DNA of 47,618 nt. Origin: an uncultured Ruminiclostridium sp. (GTDB lineage Bacteria > Bacillota > Clostridia > Oscillospirales > Ruminococcaceae). Shown here in pieces: positions 34,596-42,359 of this stretch; the first letter of the stretch is position 1; each line of letters begins with the position of its first letter. The notes beneath the pieces were generated by a model. It was not told where the DNA came from. It searched no databases and worked only from the letters and a program-made list of their open reading frames with translations. The position numbers and the translations under genes were made by a program. Where the stretch lies: contig CANRFO010000020.1 of NCBI GenBank assembly GCA_947629925.1, positions 1 through 47,618 on the forward strand. Reading direction: 5' to 3'.

Positions 34596-34624
34596 ATTAT
34601 AACCTAATATAACACAAATGTCAA
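34596..34624 (-). promoter_or_regulatory. Promoter of the repeat lipoprotein gene
   Basis: TTGACA (34624-34619) and TATAAT (34601-34596), 17-base spacing, both perfect. Confidence 0.92.
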
Positions 34625-34641
34625 TAAAAAATTGCCTGATG

Positions 34642-34650
34642 TGATACAAT
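34642..34650 (+). promoter_or_regulatory. Extended -10 promoter of the XRE regulator gene
   Basis: TGATACAAT is an extended -10 without a good -35. It is divergent from the lipoprotein promoter; the 18-base gap suggests shared control. Confidence 0.5.
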
Positions 34651-34691
34651 AATACAAAGAAAAATCACAGCAGGCTGGAGATATATTTAAA

Positions 34692-35015
34692 ATGGCGAAG
34701 TACGACAGGATAAAGGATCTGCGGGAGGACAGCGACAAAACTCAGCAGGAGCTTGCGGAATATCTGGGGACTTCCTCACAGCATTACGGAAAATATGAAA
34801 TGGGGCGGGCGGAGATACCCTTTGAGCGGGCGATAATGCTGGCGGAATTTTACGGCGTGAGCCTTGACTATATCGCAGGGCGCACCAACAGCAAAAGCGG
34901 CTTTGCAGGCGGAGCAACAGCGGAGCAGAGAGAGCTGCTGGAGCTGCTGGAATCTATGAGCAGTGAAGAAAAAGAGCGGTTCAAAAAGCTGGCGGAGATA
35001 ATTGCAAAAATATAA
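34692..35015 (+). CDS. XRE-family helix-turn-helix regulator
   Basis: This 107-residue protein starts with a Cro/C1-type helix-turn-helix (IKDLREDSDKTQQELAEYLG, then SSQHYGKYEMGRAEIP and GVSLDYIAGRT), followed by a short Glu-rich helix at the C-terminus. It is likely a DNA-binding repressor; possible targets are its own promoter and the divergent lipoprotein gene. CTGGAGAT precedes the ATG. A terminator overlaps the stop. Confidence 0.9.
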   Translation: MAKYDRIKDLREDSDKTQQELAEYLGTSSQHYGKYEMGRAEIPFERAIMLAEFYGVSLDYIAGRTNSKSGFAGGATAEQRELLELLESMSSEEKERFKKLAEIIAKI

Positions 35016-35046
35016 AAGCAGTCGTTTCTGACTGCTTTTATTTTTA
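35013..35046. terminator. Bidirectional terminator after the XRE gene
   Basis: A perfect 11-bp stem (35013-35023 with 35030-35040) with T-runs on both strands separates the XRE gene from the convergent SIMPL gene. Confidence 0.88.
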
Positions 35047-35679
35047 TTCTATCTCCCACTCCGCAATAACCGTTATCACAGCGGTAACTTCCTGCGGGAC
35101 GATATCGGGCTGAGCGTCGGCGCAAAGCATTGCGGCTTTTGCCATATGCAGAGGGGTTGGGCCCCCGCTTTCCGTGCTGTCTATGGAAATGACCTTTCCC
35201 ACAGAAACGCCTGCGGCGGCGGCAAGGATATCCGCTTTTTCCCGCGCGTCCTTTACGGCGGCGGAAAGGAGCTGTTTATTTATCTCCTCACCGTTTTTCA
35301 CGCTGAAGCCGATGCTTATTTCAGTGTCAGCCTCACTGCCCGACAAGGCGGAAAGCGCCTTGTTCAGCCTTTCCATATCCATATCGAATGTAAGCTTCAG
35401 ATCGTGGCGGTATCTGTAACCTGCGAACTGCCTTTTCCAGCGGTTCCCGTCCTGAAAGCTGTCATACTCGGCGCTGATATTGCAGCCTGCGGTTTTAAGG
35501 TCGCTTTTCTCAAAGCCTGCGCTTGTCACCGCTTTTCTCAGCTTTTCCAGCTTTTCAAGGGCAAGGCTGTTTGCCTGTTGATAGCTTGCGCTCCTTGCCT
35601 CAATTCCCAGAGAAAGAGTTATCAGGTCGGGAGCAACGCTTGCTGTGGCGGTTCCCGTTGTTTTTATCGTTCTGTCCAT
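35044..35679 (-). CDS. SIMPL-domain protein
   Basis: The 211-residue protein matches the SIMPL (DUF541) domain: the start IKTTGTATASVAPDLITLSLGIEA and the KDAREKADILAAAAGVSVGKV segment are diagnostic. No signal peptide is visible, unlike many relatives that are periplasmic or lipoproteins. The function of the family is poorly known. AAGGAG precedes the ATG. It lies 13 bases downstream of a small membrane protein gene and shares its promoter. Confidence 0.9.
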   Translation of the reverse strand: MDRTIKTTGTATASVAPDLITLSLGIEARSASYQQANSLALEKLEKLRKAVTSAGFEKSDLKTAGCNISAEYDSFQDGNRWKRQFAGYRYRHDLKLTFDMDMERLNKALSALSGSEADTEISIGFSVKNGEEINKQLLSAAVKDAREKADILAAAAGVSVGKVISIDSTESGGPTPLHMAKAAMLCADAQPDIVPQEVTAVITVIAEWEIE

Positions 35680-35692
35680 TTTGCTCTCCTTT

Positions 35693-35947
35693 TTAATTGG
35701 TGAAGTTTGATTTTATCAGGTTTCCGAAAAGGTAAAGGGCATACTCGTTTTTGCCCGTTATAGGGTGAGGATACATTTCGTAGGAGTAGCCAAGTCCCAC
35801 ATAAACGCCGTCGCTCTGCTCTATGCAGAAAACGGGAGCTTTGCCGCTTTCCGCCATAACGTAGTCGGTAAATCCTGCGGCGAACCATAACAGCAAAACT
35901 GCGCCCACAATGCAAAGTGTTATTACAACGGGGTTTTTCTTTTTCAA
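35693..35947 (-). CDS. Small membrane-anchored protein, TTG start
   Basis: This 84-residue protein has a basic start, one hydrophobic segment (VVITLCIVGAVLLLWFAAG) and an outside domain with DGVYVGLGYSYEMYP. I do not recognise it by name. A GTG at 35956 would give three more residues, but GAGGTGA stands five bases before the TTG at 35947 and nothing suitable precedes the GTG, so TTG is preferred. It has a consensus-like promoter and is followed by the SIMPL gene. Confidence 0.7.
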   Translation of the reverse strand: MKKKNPVVITLCIVGAVLLLWFAAGFTDYVMAESGKAPVFCIEQSDGVYVGLGYSYEMYPHPITGKNEYALYLFGNLIKSNFTN

Positions 35948-35965
35948 TGCTCTCACCTCATTTTT

Positions 35966-35994
35966 ATTGTAACATTTTCCCGTTCAAAAATCAA
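35966..35994 (-). promoter_or_regulatory. Promoter of the small membrane protein-SIMPL pair
   Basis: TTGATT (35994-35989) and TACAAT (35971-35966), 17 bases apart. Confidence 0.82.
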
Positions 35995-35999
35995 GACAA

Positions 36000-36029
36000 A
36001 CAAAAACGCCCGAACAATTGCTCGGACGC
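36000..36029 (-). terminator. Terminator of rplM-rpsI
   Basis: On the - strand a CGTCCGAGCAA/TTGTTCGGGCG stem is followed by TTTTTGTTTG, just after rpsI. Confidence 0.85.
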
Positions 36030-36048
36030 TTTAAGCATATTGAGAAAG

Positions 36049-36447
36049 TTAACGCTTTGAGAACTGAGGCGCACGACGTGCAGCTTTCAGACCGTACTTC
36101 TTTCTTTCCTTCATTCTGGGGTCGCGGGTCAGGAAACCTGCCTTCTTCAGAACGGGACGAAGCTCCTCGCTGTACTGGAGCAGAGCGCGGGACAGACCGT
36201 GGCGGATAGCGCCTGCCTGACCTGTTACGCCGCCGCCTGCAACGGTGCAGATGATGTCGAACTTCTCGGTGGTGCCTGTAAGGGCGAGAGGCTGACGGGC
36301 GATGAGCTTGAGAGTGTCAAGTCCGAAATAATCGTCGATGTCTCTGTTATTGATGGTGATCTTGCCGGAACCGGGATAAACACGCACTCTTGCAACAGAA
36401 TGTTTTCTTCTTCCCGTTCCGTAGTAATACGGTTTGGATTCGTACAT
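36049..36447 (-). CDS. rpsI: Small-subunit ribosomal protein uS9
   Basis: The 132-residue protein contains the uS9 pattern: [21 protein letters not shown] near the start and the basic C-terminal tail [19 protein letters not shown] ending in KR, whose last residues contact the P-site tRNA. AAGGAGGG precedes the ATG. It lies 13 bases after rplM in the usual rplM-rpsI operon. Confidence 0.98.
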   Translation of the reverse strand: MYESKPYYYGTGRRKHSVARVRVYPGSGKITINNRDIDDYFGLDTLKLIARQPLALTGTTEKFDIICTVAGGGVTGQAGAIRHGLSRALLQYSEELRPVLKKAGFLTRDPRMKERKKYGLKAARRAPQFSKR

Positions 36448-36460
36448 TGTTTATCCCTCC

Positions 36461-36889
36461 TTAAAACTGAAATTCTTCGGGCTTCTGAGCGGCGTTGAGA
36501 TGTTCTGCGCCTCTGTAAAGGCGGAGTCTGGTCATTGCCTTTCTGCCGATGGTGTTGTTGGGGAGCATACCGTAAACTGCCAGCTCCATAGCCTTTTCGG
36601 GCTTGGTAGCCATCAGCTTGCTGTACTGCACTTCCTTGAGATGACCGATATAGCCTGTGTGCCATCTGTAATACTTCTTCTCCAGCTTCTTGCCGGTGAG
36701 AACAGCCTTTGCGCAGTTGATGATTATCACATGGTCGCCGCAGTCACAATGGGGAGCGTAGGTGGGCTTGTGCTTGCCCTTAAGCATAAGAGCCGCCTGA
36801 GCCGCAACACGTCCGAGGGGCTTGCCCGCAGCGTCAAGGATATACCATTTGCGTTCAACTGTCTGAGGGTTGGGCATATAAGTTGACAT
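36461..36889 (-). CDS. rplM: Large-subunit ribosomal protein uL13
   Basis: The 142-residue protein has the uL13 signatures WYILDAAGKPLGRVA, GDHVIIINC and MLPNNTIGRKAMTRLRLYRG. The open frame starts 22 codons earlier inside the leader, but AGGAGG sits seven bases before the ATG at 36889, which also gives the expected N-terminus. In Firmicutes L13 controls this operon through its leader; the structured leader upstream supports the same here. Confidence 0.97.
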   Translation of the reverse strand: MSTYMPNPQTVERKWYILDAAGKPLGRVAAQAALMLKGKHKPTYAPHCDCGDHVIIINCAKAVLTGKKLEKKYYRWHTGYIGHLKEVQYSKLMATKPEKAMELAVYGMLPNNTIGRKAMTRLRLYRGAEHLNAAQKPEEFQF

Positions 36890-36914
36890 GGTATTTACCT
36901 CCTGAAAATTTTTC

Positions 36915-36998
36915 GCTCCGCAGTCTTGTGACGAAACGATTTCAATTTCACGCACATCAAATGTGCGAAAAATTCAAATCGTTTGCCTTGCAGGGAGC
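36915..36998 (-). ncRNA. L13-type leader of rplM-rpsI
   Basis: On the - strand the leader is closed by GCTCC (36998-36994) with GGAGC (36919-36915). Inside is a long interrupted hairpin, AAACGATTT pairing with AAATCGTTT around the stem CGCACAT-TTG-ATGTGCG. This fits the known L13 leader of Firmicutes in position and shape. The gene-free stretch 36890-37199 also holds the promoter and the terminator of the next gene. Confidence 0.8.
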
Positions 36999-37008
36999 AG
37001 CATTTGTT

Positions 37009-37037
37009 ATTATATCTGTCTTTGAAAGGTTTGTCAA
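37009..37037 (-). promoter_or_regulatory. Promoter of rplM-rpsI
   Basis: Perfect TTGACA (37037-37032) and TATAAT (37014-37009) with 17 bases between. Confidence 0.93.
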
Positions 37038-37156
37038 TAGGTTTTTGAAAAAAATTTTAAATATATCTTGATTTCTCTTGTTTTCTTTTGGATTTTCTGC
37101 TTTTCTCTCATTTTTTCAGTTATCGTTGCAAAAAAATTGCACTTTAAATACATATG

Positions 37157-37187
37157 AAAAGCCGACTTAAACTTTAAGTCGGCTTTT
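37157..37187 (-). terminator. Terminator of the EAL protein gene
   Basis: A perfect 12-bp stem AAAAGCCGACTT/AAGTCGGCTTTT (37157-37168 with 37176-37187). On the - strand it lies 13 bases after the stop; the T-run is part of the stem. Confidence 0.8.
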
Positions 37188-37199
37188 GCATTTTTATTT

Positions 37200-39701
37200 T
37201 TACTCAAGCCCCGTCATACTGTCGGTTATGTCGTTGAACGCGATACAGATAACAGGGTGGCTGTCGCTTCCGCCAAGGCGCTTATGTACGCCTTCAAGCA
37301 TAAGCAAACGCCCGTTCTTGTCATATCTTCTTATGGTGGCTTTTACAGCTTTGCCTGTTTCTATCGCCTGACGGCAGGCGGCACGGGAAATTTCCACATC
37401 ATCGGGGTGAACGTATGACCATACGTCGCTGTTATTTTCACCTGCAAGGTCTTCCGCGGAATATCCCATTATCTTCATATATCCTTCATTGACGCGGATA
37501 ACATCAAGCTTTCCGTCGTTCAGCTCGTATATTCCCAGACCGCCGAACAGCATGCTTATAAGCTCGGACGCAAGAACGTTTCCTGTCATTATGTCGTTTA
37601 TTTCCGTTTCGTCAAGCGTACCCGAAGAAATGTTATAGCCGTCATTTATCTCGTTATCGTCGCCTATCATGCGGGTAAACTCCTCCTCGTCGGAGGGACG
37701 GGCAAAGTAAAAGCCCTGGATATAGGAACAGCCTATGCTGCGCAGGAACATATACTGCTCTCTCGTTTCTACGCCTTCAGCCAGCATGGGAACGTTGAGC
37801 CAGCGGGACATTCTCGCAACGGAAGTCACGATCGTTCCCACACGGGTATTTTTCTCAAAGCCCTGCATAAACTTCATATCCAGCTTCAGCAGGTCAATGG
37901 GTATATCCTTCAGCGTGTTCAGCGACGAATAGCCGCTTCCGAAGTCGTCCATAAGGACGGGGAAGGACTTTTCCCGAAGCTTATGCACAGTGTCAAGGAG
38001 CTGAGCGGGATTATCGTTATAAGCGGTTTCGGTTATCTCAATTCTGAAATATTTAGGCTCGACGCCGTATTTTTTGGTAAGGTCGTATATTATCTCAAAA
38101 AGATTGGGGTTATAAAGGCTTTTGCGGGAAATGTTCACCGAGATTGGGAACGGGGTCAGACCGTGTTCACGGCGCTTTTGCTGATATTTGCACACTTCCT
38201 CCAGAACATAAAGGTCAAGCTCTGCGATAAAGCCGTTTTTCTCAAAAATGGAAATAAACTTTCCCGGCGGGATAAGACCTTTGGTGGGGTGCTTCCAGCG
38301 GACAAGCGCCTCCGCGCTTACAAAGCGCTTCGCCTGAATACCGTAAACAGGCTGATAATACACGCAGAACTCGTGATTTTTTATAGCCTTGTGAGCGTTG
38401 TCGCGGATATCCTGCTCCTCAAGCATCGCGTTGCGCATACTTTCGTCATAAACGGCGATATGATTGCGGTAGCTTCCCGTTATGGAGCGGCAGGCGATCT
38501 GCGCACGGTCGCACATATCCTCAAAAAGCGAATCGTCATTCTCTGATATATGGTAAATGCCGATATATACCTGAACGTCGTGGTCGATGATATTAGCTCT
38601 TCTGACGTCGGCTTTGAAGGTGCTGAGGATATTTTCCGCTATCTCCTCAGTTTGATGCGTAGGTACAAGAATAGCAAAAGTATCGGCGATAAATCTGGCG
38701 TAAACTCCTCCTTCGGGGCAAAGCTTTTTAATGACCTCGGTAATGCACAAAAGCAGATCGTCGCCTGTTTCACGGCCCATAAGGTCGTTTATGAGCTTAA
38801 AGCTTCCTATATTAAGGCGGAGTATGGAATATTCCTTATCGGGATTGGCGGCTATCATCTTTTTTGATATGATGAAGAAAGCGGAACGCCTGTAAAGCCC
38901 TGTGAGAGAATCGCGCCATGAAGCCTCGCTAAGCTCCTCCACCGCCTTCTGCTCCTTGGTGACGTCGTCCACCGCCGCGCAGAGCAGCATTGAACCGTCT
39001 TCCTCCTGAATGGACTTTGCGGTTATATGTACCCATATCGTCTCGCCGTCGCAGGTATGCCCCTTCAGCACACAGCTGTCGGCGGTGCCTTTTTCAACAG
39101 CAGTATCGAGCATTTCCTTGCATATCTTCTTATCATCAGGCACGATCCCTCTCATGGGGTCACTGGCTGCCGCTGCAAGGAGCGCGTTTCTGTCGGGATA
39201 CTTGAACAGCTCGGCAAGCCCCTGATTACAATGGGTCATGATGTAGCTTCCGTCTTCCAGCTTTTTCAATGTGGCAACGCCGCAGGGGATCTTATCCACT
39301 ATGTAGCGGGCAGTGGAAAGGTCTTCGGACGCGCCGCCCCTGAAGTTGGCAACTGCGCCGTCGATAGACGTCATGACAATATTTTTGTTGAACGGAGGAG
39401 AAATACATGAATTTACCCCCGCTTTAAGGGCTCTGTCCTCCAGTGCAAGGGTCTTTGTGACCGCCACAACAGGTATGTCGGGCGCGCCCTCTTTTTCCAT
39501 TTTTTGCAGATACTGCTCGCATACGGAATCAGGGGTAGTTGAATCAAGAAGAAGGACGGACGCGTCCCCGATAATATCGTCCAAAGCCTCAGGCTCGGTC
39601 ACGATGACAAGCTCATAGGCTTCGCTGAGAATATCTGTTAAAGGCTTTATGCTTCCGCTTGAGCCTTTCAAGATTATCATTTTTTCTTTATTTTCTTTCA
39701 T
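37200..39701 (-). CDS. PAS-GGDEF(degenerate)-EAL-PAS cyclic-di-GMP phosphodiesterase
   Basis: The 833-residue cytoplasmic protein has, in order: a receiver-like domain (~1-120) with degenerate pocket, a PAS domain (~130-255), a GGDEF domain (~270-425), an EAL domain (~440-680) and a second PAS (~715-833). The GGDEF motif is replaced by GRETGDD (309-315), so cyclase activity is unlikely. The EAL domain keeps its catalytic pattern: EAL (464-466), SVNIS, RIEITET, DDFGSGYSS, LLKLDMKF and AEGVET. It is therefore predicted to hydrolyse cyclic-di-GMP, with sensory input from both ends. A C-terminal PAS after EAL is unusual. It has its own promoter and terminator. Confidence 0.92.
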   Translation of the reverse strand: MKENKEKMIILKGSSGSIKPLTDILSEAYELVIVTEPEALDDIIGDASVLLLDSTTPDSVCEQYLQKMEKEGAPDIPVVAVTKTLALEDRALKAGVNSCISPPFNKNIVMTSIDGAVANFRGGASEDLSTARYIVDKIPCGVATLKKLEDGSYIMTHCNQGLAELFKYPDRNALLAAAASDPMRGIVPDDKKICKEMLDTAVEKGTADSCVLKGHTCDGETIWVHITAKSIQEEDGSMLLCAAVDDVTKEQKAVEELSEASWRDSLTGLYRRSAFFIISKKMIAANPDKEYSILRLNIGSFKLINDLMGRETGDDLLLCITEVIKKLCPEGGVYARFIADTFAILVPTHQTEEIAENILSTFKADVRRANIIDHDVQVYIGIYHISENDDSLFEDMCDRAQIACRSITGSYRNHIAVYDESMRNAMLEEQDIRDNAHKAIKNHEFCVYYQPVYGIQAKRFVSAEALVRWKHPTKGLIPPGKFISIFEKNGFIAELDLYVLEEVCKYQQKRREHGLTPFPISVNISRKSLYNPNLFEIIYDLTKKYGVEPKYFRIEITETAYNDNPAQLLDTVHKLREKSFPVLMDDFGSGYSSLNTLKDIPIDLLKLDMKFMQGFEKNTRVGTIVTSVARMSRWLNVPMLAEGVETREQYMFLRSIGCSYIQGFYFARPSDEEEFTRMIGDDNEINDGYNISSGTLDETEINDIMTGNVLASELISMLFGGLGIYELNDGKLDVIRVNEGYMKIMGYSAEDLAGENNSDVWSYVHPDDVEISRAACRQAIETGKAVKATIRRYDKNGRLLMLEGVHKRLGGSDSHPVICIAFNDITDSMTGLE

Positions 39702-39754
39702 AGCGCCTCGATACAGGTTTCCCCGTCTATATAATGTTGTATTTTTCCAAAATA

Positions 39755-39783
39755 ATTGTACTACTTTCTTTAGTAAAAGTCAA
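39755..39783 (-). promoter_or_regulatory. Promoter of the EAL protein gene
   Basis: TTGACT (39783-39778) and TACAAT (39760-39755), 17-base spacing. Confidence 0.85.
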
Positions 39784-39905
39784 TAGTTTTGAAGCAAATT
39801 GAGAATATGTTTTGGTCTTTTTGCCGAAAATTTGTATTTTATTTTGTACACATATACAATTTATCGGGATAAACGCCCTTGAAAAATCTGAAACGCCTTT
39901 ATCCC

Positions 39906-39934
39906 TTGCATTCGTCTCATAAAAAGTATATAAT
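39906..39934 (+). promoter_or_regulatory. Promoter of the decarboxylase-cupin gene
   Basis: TTGCAT (39906-39911) and TATAAT (39929-39934), 17-base spacing. Confidence 0.85.
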
Positions 39935-39969
39935 TATTATAAATACAAAATGACAAGGAGCTGACAAAA

Positions 39970-40725
39970 TTGGAAAAGATAACGCAAACCGCAGGAAGGC
40001 AGCAGCTTGGGGATTTTGCCCCCGACTTTGCTCACTACAACGACGACATTCTGTTCGGTGAAAACTGGAACGACAGGAATATCGGCCTTAAAACAAGATG
40101 TATCATAACGGTAACGGCGCTCGTAGCGTCAGGCATCACCGATTCCTCCCTTATCCACCACCTTCAGAATGCTAAATCTCACGGCGTTACCAAAGAAGAG
40201 ATAGCCTCCGTTATCACTCATACGGCATTTTATGCGGGCTGGCCGAAGGGCTGGGCTGCGTTCAGGCTCGCAAAAGAAGTGTGGAACGAAAATGCTCCCG
40301 CGGGCAACGCAAAAGCCGCTCACGCAGCGGAAATGGTCTTCCCCATAGGCGCTCCGAACGACGGCTTTGCACAATATTTCACAGGACAGAGCTATCTTGC
40401 TCCCGTTTCAAAGGAGCAAACAGGAATATTCAACGTGACTTTCGAGCCGAGCTGCCGTAATAACTGGCACATTCACCACGCCGAAAAAGGCGGCGGGCAA
40501 ATACTCATCTGCATAGCAGGCAAGGGCTGGTATCAGGAATGGGGCAAGGAAGCAGTACCGCTTGTTCCCGGCGACTGCGTAAATATTCCCGCAGGATTAA
40601 AGCACTGGCACGGCGCAAGAAAGGACTCGTGGTTCAGCCACCTTGCGGTGGAAGTCCCAGGTGAGGGCACTTCAAACGAATGGTGCGAAGCCGTGAGCGA
40701 CGAGGAGTACAGAAAGCTGAAATAA
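39970..40725 (+). CDS. Carboxymuconolactone decarboxylase-cupin fusion, TTG start
   Basis: The first ~110 residues form a carboxymuconolactone decarboxylase/AhpD-like helical domain (TRCIITVTALVASG, SHGVTKEEIASVITHTAFYAG) without the CxxC of AhpD peroxidases. The second half (~140-251) is a cupin with the metal-type motif WHIHHAEKGGGQ and the second motif PAGLKHWHG. Such fusions are common in anaerobes and often annotated as redox or detoxification proteins; the substrate is not known. The start is TTG at 39970 with AAGGAG eight bases before it; no ATG fits. It is a single-gene transcript. Confidence 0.9.
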   Translation: MEKITQTAGRQQLGDFAPDFAHYNDDILFGENWNDRNIGLKTRCIITVTALVASGITDSSLIHHLQNAKSHGVTKEEIASVITHTAFYAGWPKGWAAFRLAKEVWNENAPAGNAKAAHAAEMVFPIGAPNDGFAQYFTGQSYLAPVSKEQTGIFNVTFEPSCRNNWHIHHAEKGGGQILICIAGKGWYQEWGKEAVPLVPGDCVNIPAGLKHWHGARKDSWFSHLAVEVPGEGTSNEWCEAVSDEEYRKLK

Positions 40726-40764
40726 AACGCTTCTGAAAAACAGCAGCCATAAATGCCGCTCATA

Positions 40765-40825
40765 AAACGACCCCACGTTACATAAGCGCTAAAACGCTTT
40801 GTAATGCGGGGTCGTTTGATTTTAT
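40765..40825 (+). terminator. Terminator after the decarboxylase-cupin gene
   Basis: A long stem AAACGACCCC...GGGGTCGTTT (40765-40817) is followed by GATTTTATT. Confidence 0.8.
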
Positions 40826-40826
40826 T

Positions 40827-40903
40827 AAAAAAGATATTTGGGCAGCGGATATTGAAATACGCTCTCCGTTCCCTGAGAGCGTATTGGTGCCGCTCAGCGG
40901 CTG
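40827..40903 (-). repeat. Two-hairpin repeat, copy A
   Basis: About 77 bases. Hairpin 1 pairs 40859-40866 with 40875-40882 (ACGCTCTC/GAGAGCGT); hairpin 2 is GCCGC-TCA-GCGGC (40889-40901). It aligns with copy B 90 bases on and with copies C and D after two tRNAs. No tRNA is attached here. Strand is given in the sense of the tRNA-linked copies. The gene-free stretch 40726-41184 holds a terminator, copies A and B and the hairpin at 41027. Confidence 0.85.
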
Positions 40904-40916
40904 TGATGTTGTTGCC

Positions 40917-40992
40917 AAAAAAGATGTTTGGGTGATAAACGTAAAAATGCGCTCCCGTGGATTGGGAGCGTGTTGACGCGGCTCAGCGCCTG
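40917..40992 (-). repeat. Two-hairpin repeat, copy B
   Basis: Hairpin 1 pairs 40949-40956 with 40964-40971 (GCGCTCCC/GGGAGCGT). The second unit GCGGC-TCA-GCGCC (40978-40990) has lost pairing at two positions. Shares TTTGGG, TAAAC and the stem with copy C. Confidence 0.85.
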
Positions 40993-41026
40993 ACATCTTT
41001 TAAATTTAACATGAAGAATCGTAAAT

Positions 41027-41061
41027 AAAAATCGTTCTGAGAAAAACTCAGAACGATTTTT
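41027..41061. terminator. Strong symmetrical hairpin, candidate bidirectional terminator
   Basis: A perfect 15-bp stem (41027-41041 with 41047-41061) with A5 loop and a T5 end. It lies between converging genes. A second perfect hairpin, GTCTGCT/AGCAGAC (41161-41182), lies directly after the stop at 41185 but has no T-run. Confidence 0.7.
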
Positions 41062-41184
41062 GCAGCCATTGAAAATATTTTTATTTCGGCGTTTATTTTA
41101 AATTTTTAAACTGCCCGATAAAAAACTATATCTAAAAATTGCCTCAACGTCTTTGCCATTGTCTGCTCTTATTAAAGCAGACAT

Positions 41185-41598
41185 TCACTTTACAACAACG
41201 ACTTCACAGCCGTCGTACAGTTCTCCTTTGGCGTCTGTAATTATCCTGTCGATGGGATTAAGACCAGAGATCACCTCAATGTAACGACCTGCTTCAGCAC
41301 CTGTTTCGATGTGAGCAAGGCGGGCTGTGTCGCGGTATTCGCCGTTGATAAGCGTTTGAGTTAAGACATAAATGTTGCCGCTTTCGTACAGTTCCCTGTC
41401 TATGGCAAGGCTGTACCTTTTAAGCGTCTGCATATCCCCGTTCTCGTCCGCAAATTCCTCAGTAAAAATCTGATTTGTAAGGCGTCGGGCTGAAACGTGA
41501 GGTATCGAAGCGTTGTGTATGCTTCGGGCAGTCAGCGTAAGCAGGAGCATTACAGCAAAAAATATCAGAGTAAATATAAGAACAGCTTTCTTTTTCAT
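41185..41598 (-). CDS. Truncated adaptor-like membrane protein
   Basis: This 137-residue protein has one N-terminal membrane segment (VLIFTLIFFAVMLLLTLTA) and an outside domain whose end, RYIEVISGLNPIDRIITDAKG...LYDGCEVVV, resembles the membrane-proximal domain of MacA/HlyD-type adaptor proteins (pattern V-x-SGL-x-x-x-D-x-VI). The hairpin, lipoyl and barrel domains of such adaptors are missing. It is coupled to the upstream permease gene by an ATGA overlap and ends the ABC operon, so it probably works with that transporter. The adaptor resemblance is an inference from short motifs. Confidence 0.65.
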   Translation of the reverse strand: MKKKAVLIFTLIFFAVMLLLTLTARSIHNASIPHVSARRLTNQIFTEEFADENGDMQTLKRYSLAIDRELYESGNIYVLTQTLINGEYRDTARLAHIETGAEAGRYIEVISGLNPIDRIITDAKGELYDGCEVVVVK

Positions 41599-42359
41599 GA
41601 TATTTCACCAAAAGTCAGTCCTTTTTCAAGGCTGTCGCTAAAAAACAGATAAAGCAGAAATACGGGAACGATAAAGATGACAGAAGCGGGAAAAAGAACG
41701 TGTCCCGTGTAATCGGCGGCGTTGACAATAAAGACGGACATGGTTTTCAGGCTGTCATCGTTCAGGAACAGCATAGGCTGTTCCACCATGTTCCAGCAGT
41801 CGGCAAATACAAACAAGACCACCGCGAATATGCAGACGCGAAGCTGCGGGACAACAGCGGTCAGAATAATGCGGAATATTGAATTTGTTTCAAGGCGGGT
41901 TGCTTCTATTATGGCAGAGTCAGTGCTTTTCATATACTGATGCATTACCACGACGCCAAACGGACTGAATATCATCGGCAGGATTATTCCCCACGCAGTG
42001 TTCAGCAGACCAAGGTCGCGAAGCCCGATATAGTTGGGCAAAACCGTTACCTGCAAAGGCATCATCATAAGCACGATGTAAAACGTAAACAAAAGACCTT
42101 TGCCTTTGAATTTTGCCTGAGAAAACGCAAAGGCACACGGGATTATTACAACAAGCTGCACTGCGGTTATCACCGCGGCATAAATCACAGAGTTCCAGAA
42201 CATAGGATAAAATACAAAGCAGTTGAAAAGCAGATCCGAATACCCCTCGGCGCTGACCTCGCCGCCATTCCAAAACGAAAGGGCAAGAGTAGCTATTACG
42301 GGAAGAATAAAGATCACTGCGGCAATTATCATCACGACCGTAAAAACAATTTTTTTCAT
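41595..42359 (-). CDS. ABC sugar-type permease, MalG family
   Basis: The 254-residue protein has about six membrane segments and the MalG-type pattern. The EAA loop that contacts the ATPase reads IIEATRLETNSIFRIILTAVVPQL-like (shown in part), where the usual central Gly is Glu, so coupling may differ. The ATG at 42359 is preferred over an upstream start because CGGAGGT lies seven bases before it; it overlaps the stop of the partner permease (ATGA). No ATPase gene is in the cluster; such importers often share an MsmK-type ATPase encoded elsewhere. Confidence 0.9.
   Translation of the reverse strand: MKKIVFTVVMIIAAVIFILPVIATLALSFWNGGEVSAEGYSDLLFNCFVFYPMFWNSVIYAAVITAVQLVVIIPCAFAFSQAKFKGKGLLFTFYIVLMMMPLQVTVLPNYIGLRDLGLLNTAWGIILPMIFSPFGVVVMHQYMKSTDSAIIEATRLETNSIFRIILTAVVPQLRVCIFAVVLFVFADCWNMVEQPMLFLNDDSLKTMSVFIVNAADYTGHVLFPASVIFIVPVFLLYLFFSDSLEKGLTFGEIS

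Noticed and set aside
40778-40996. 72-codon open frame on the - strand
   Set aside because: It lies across the two-hairpin repeats A and B and a terminator, without a ribosome site.
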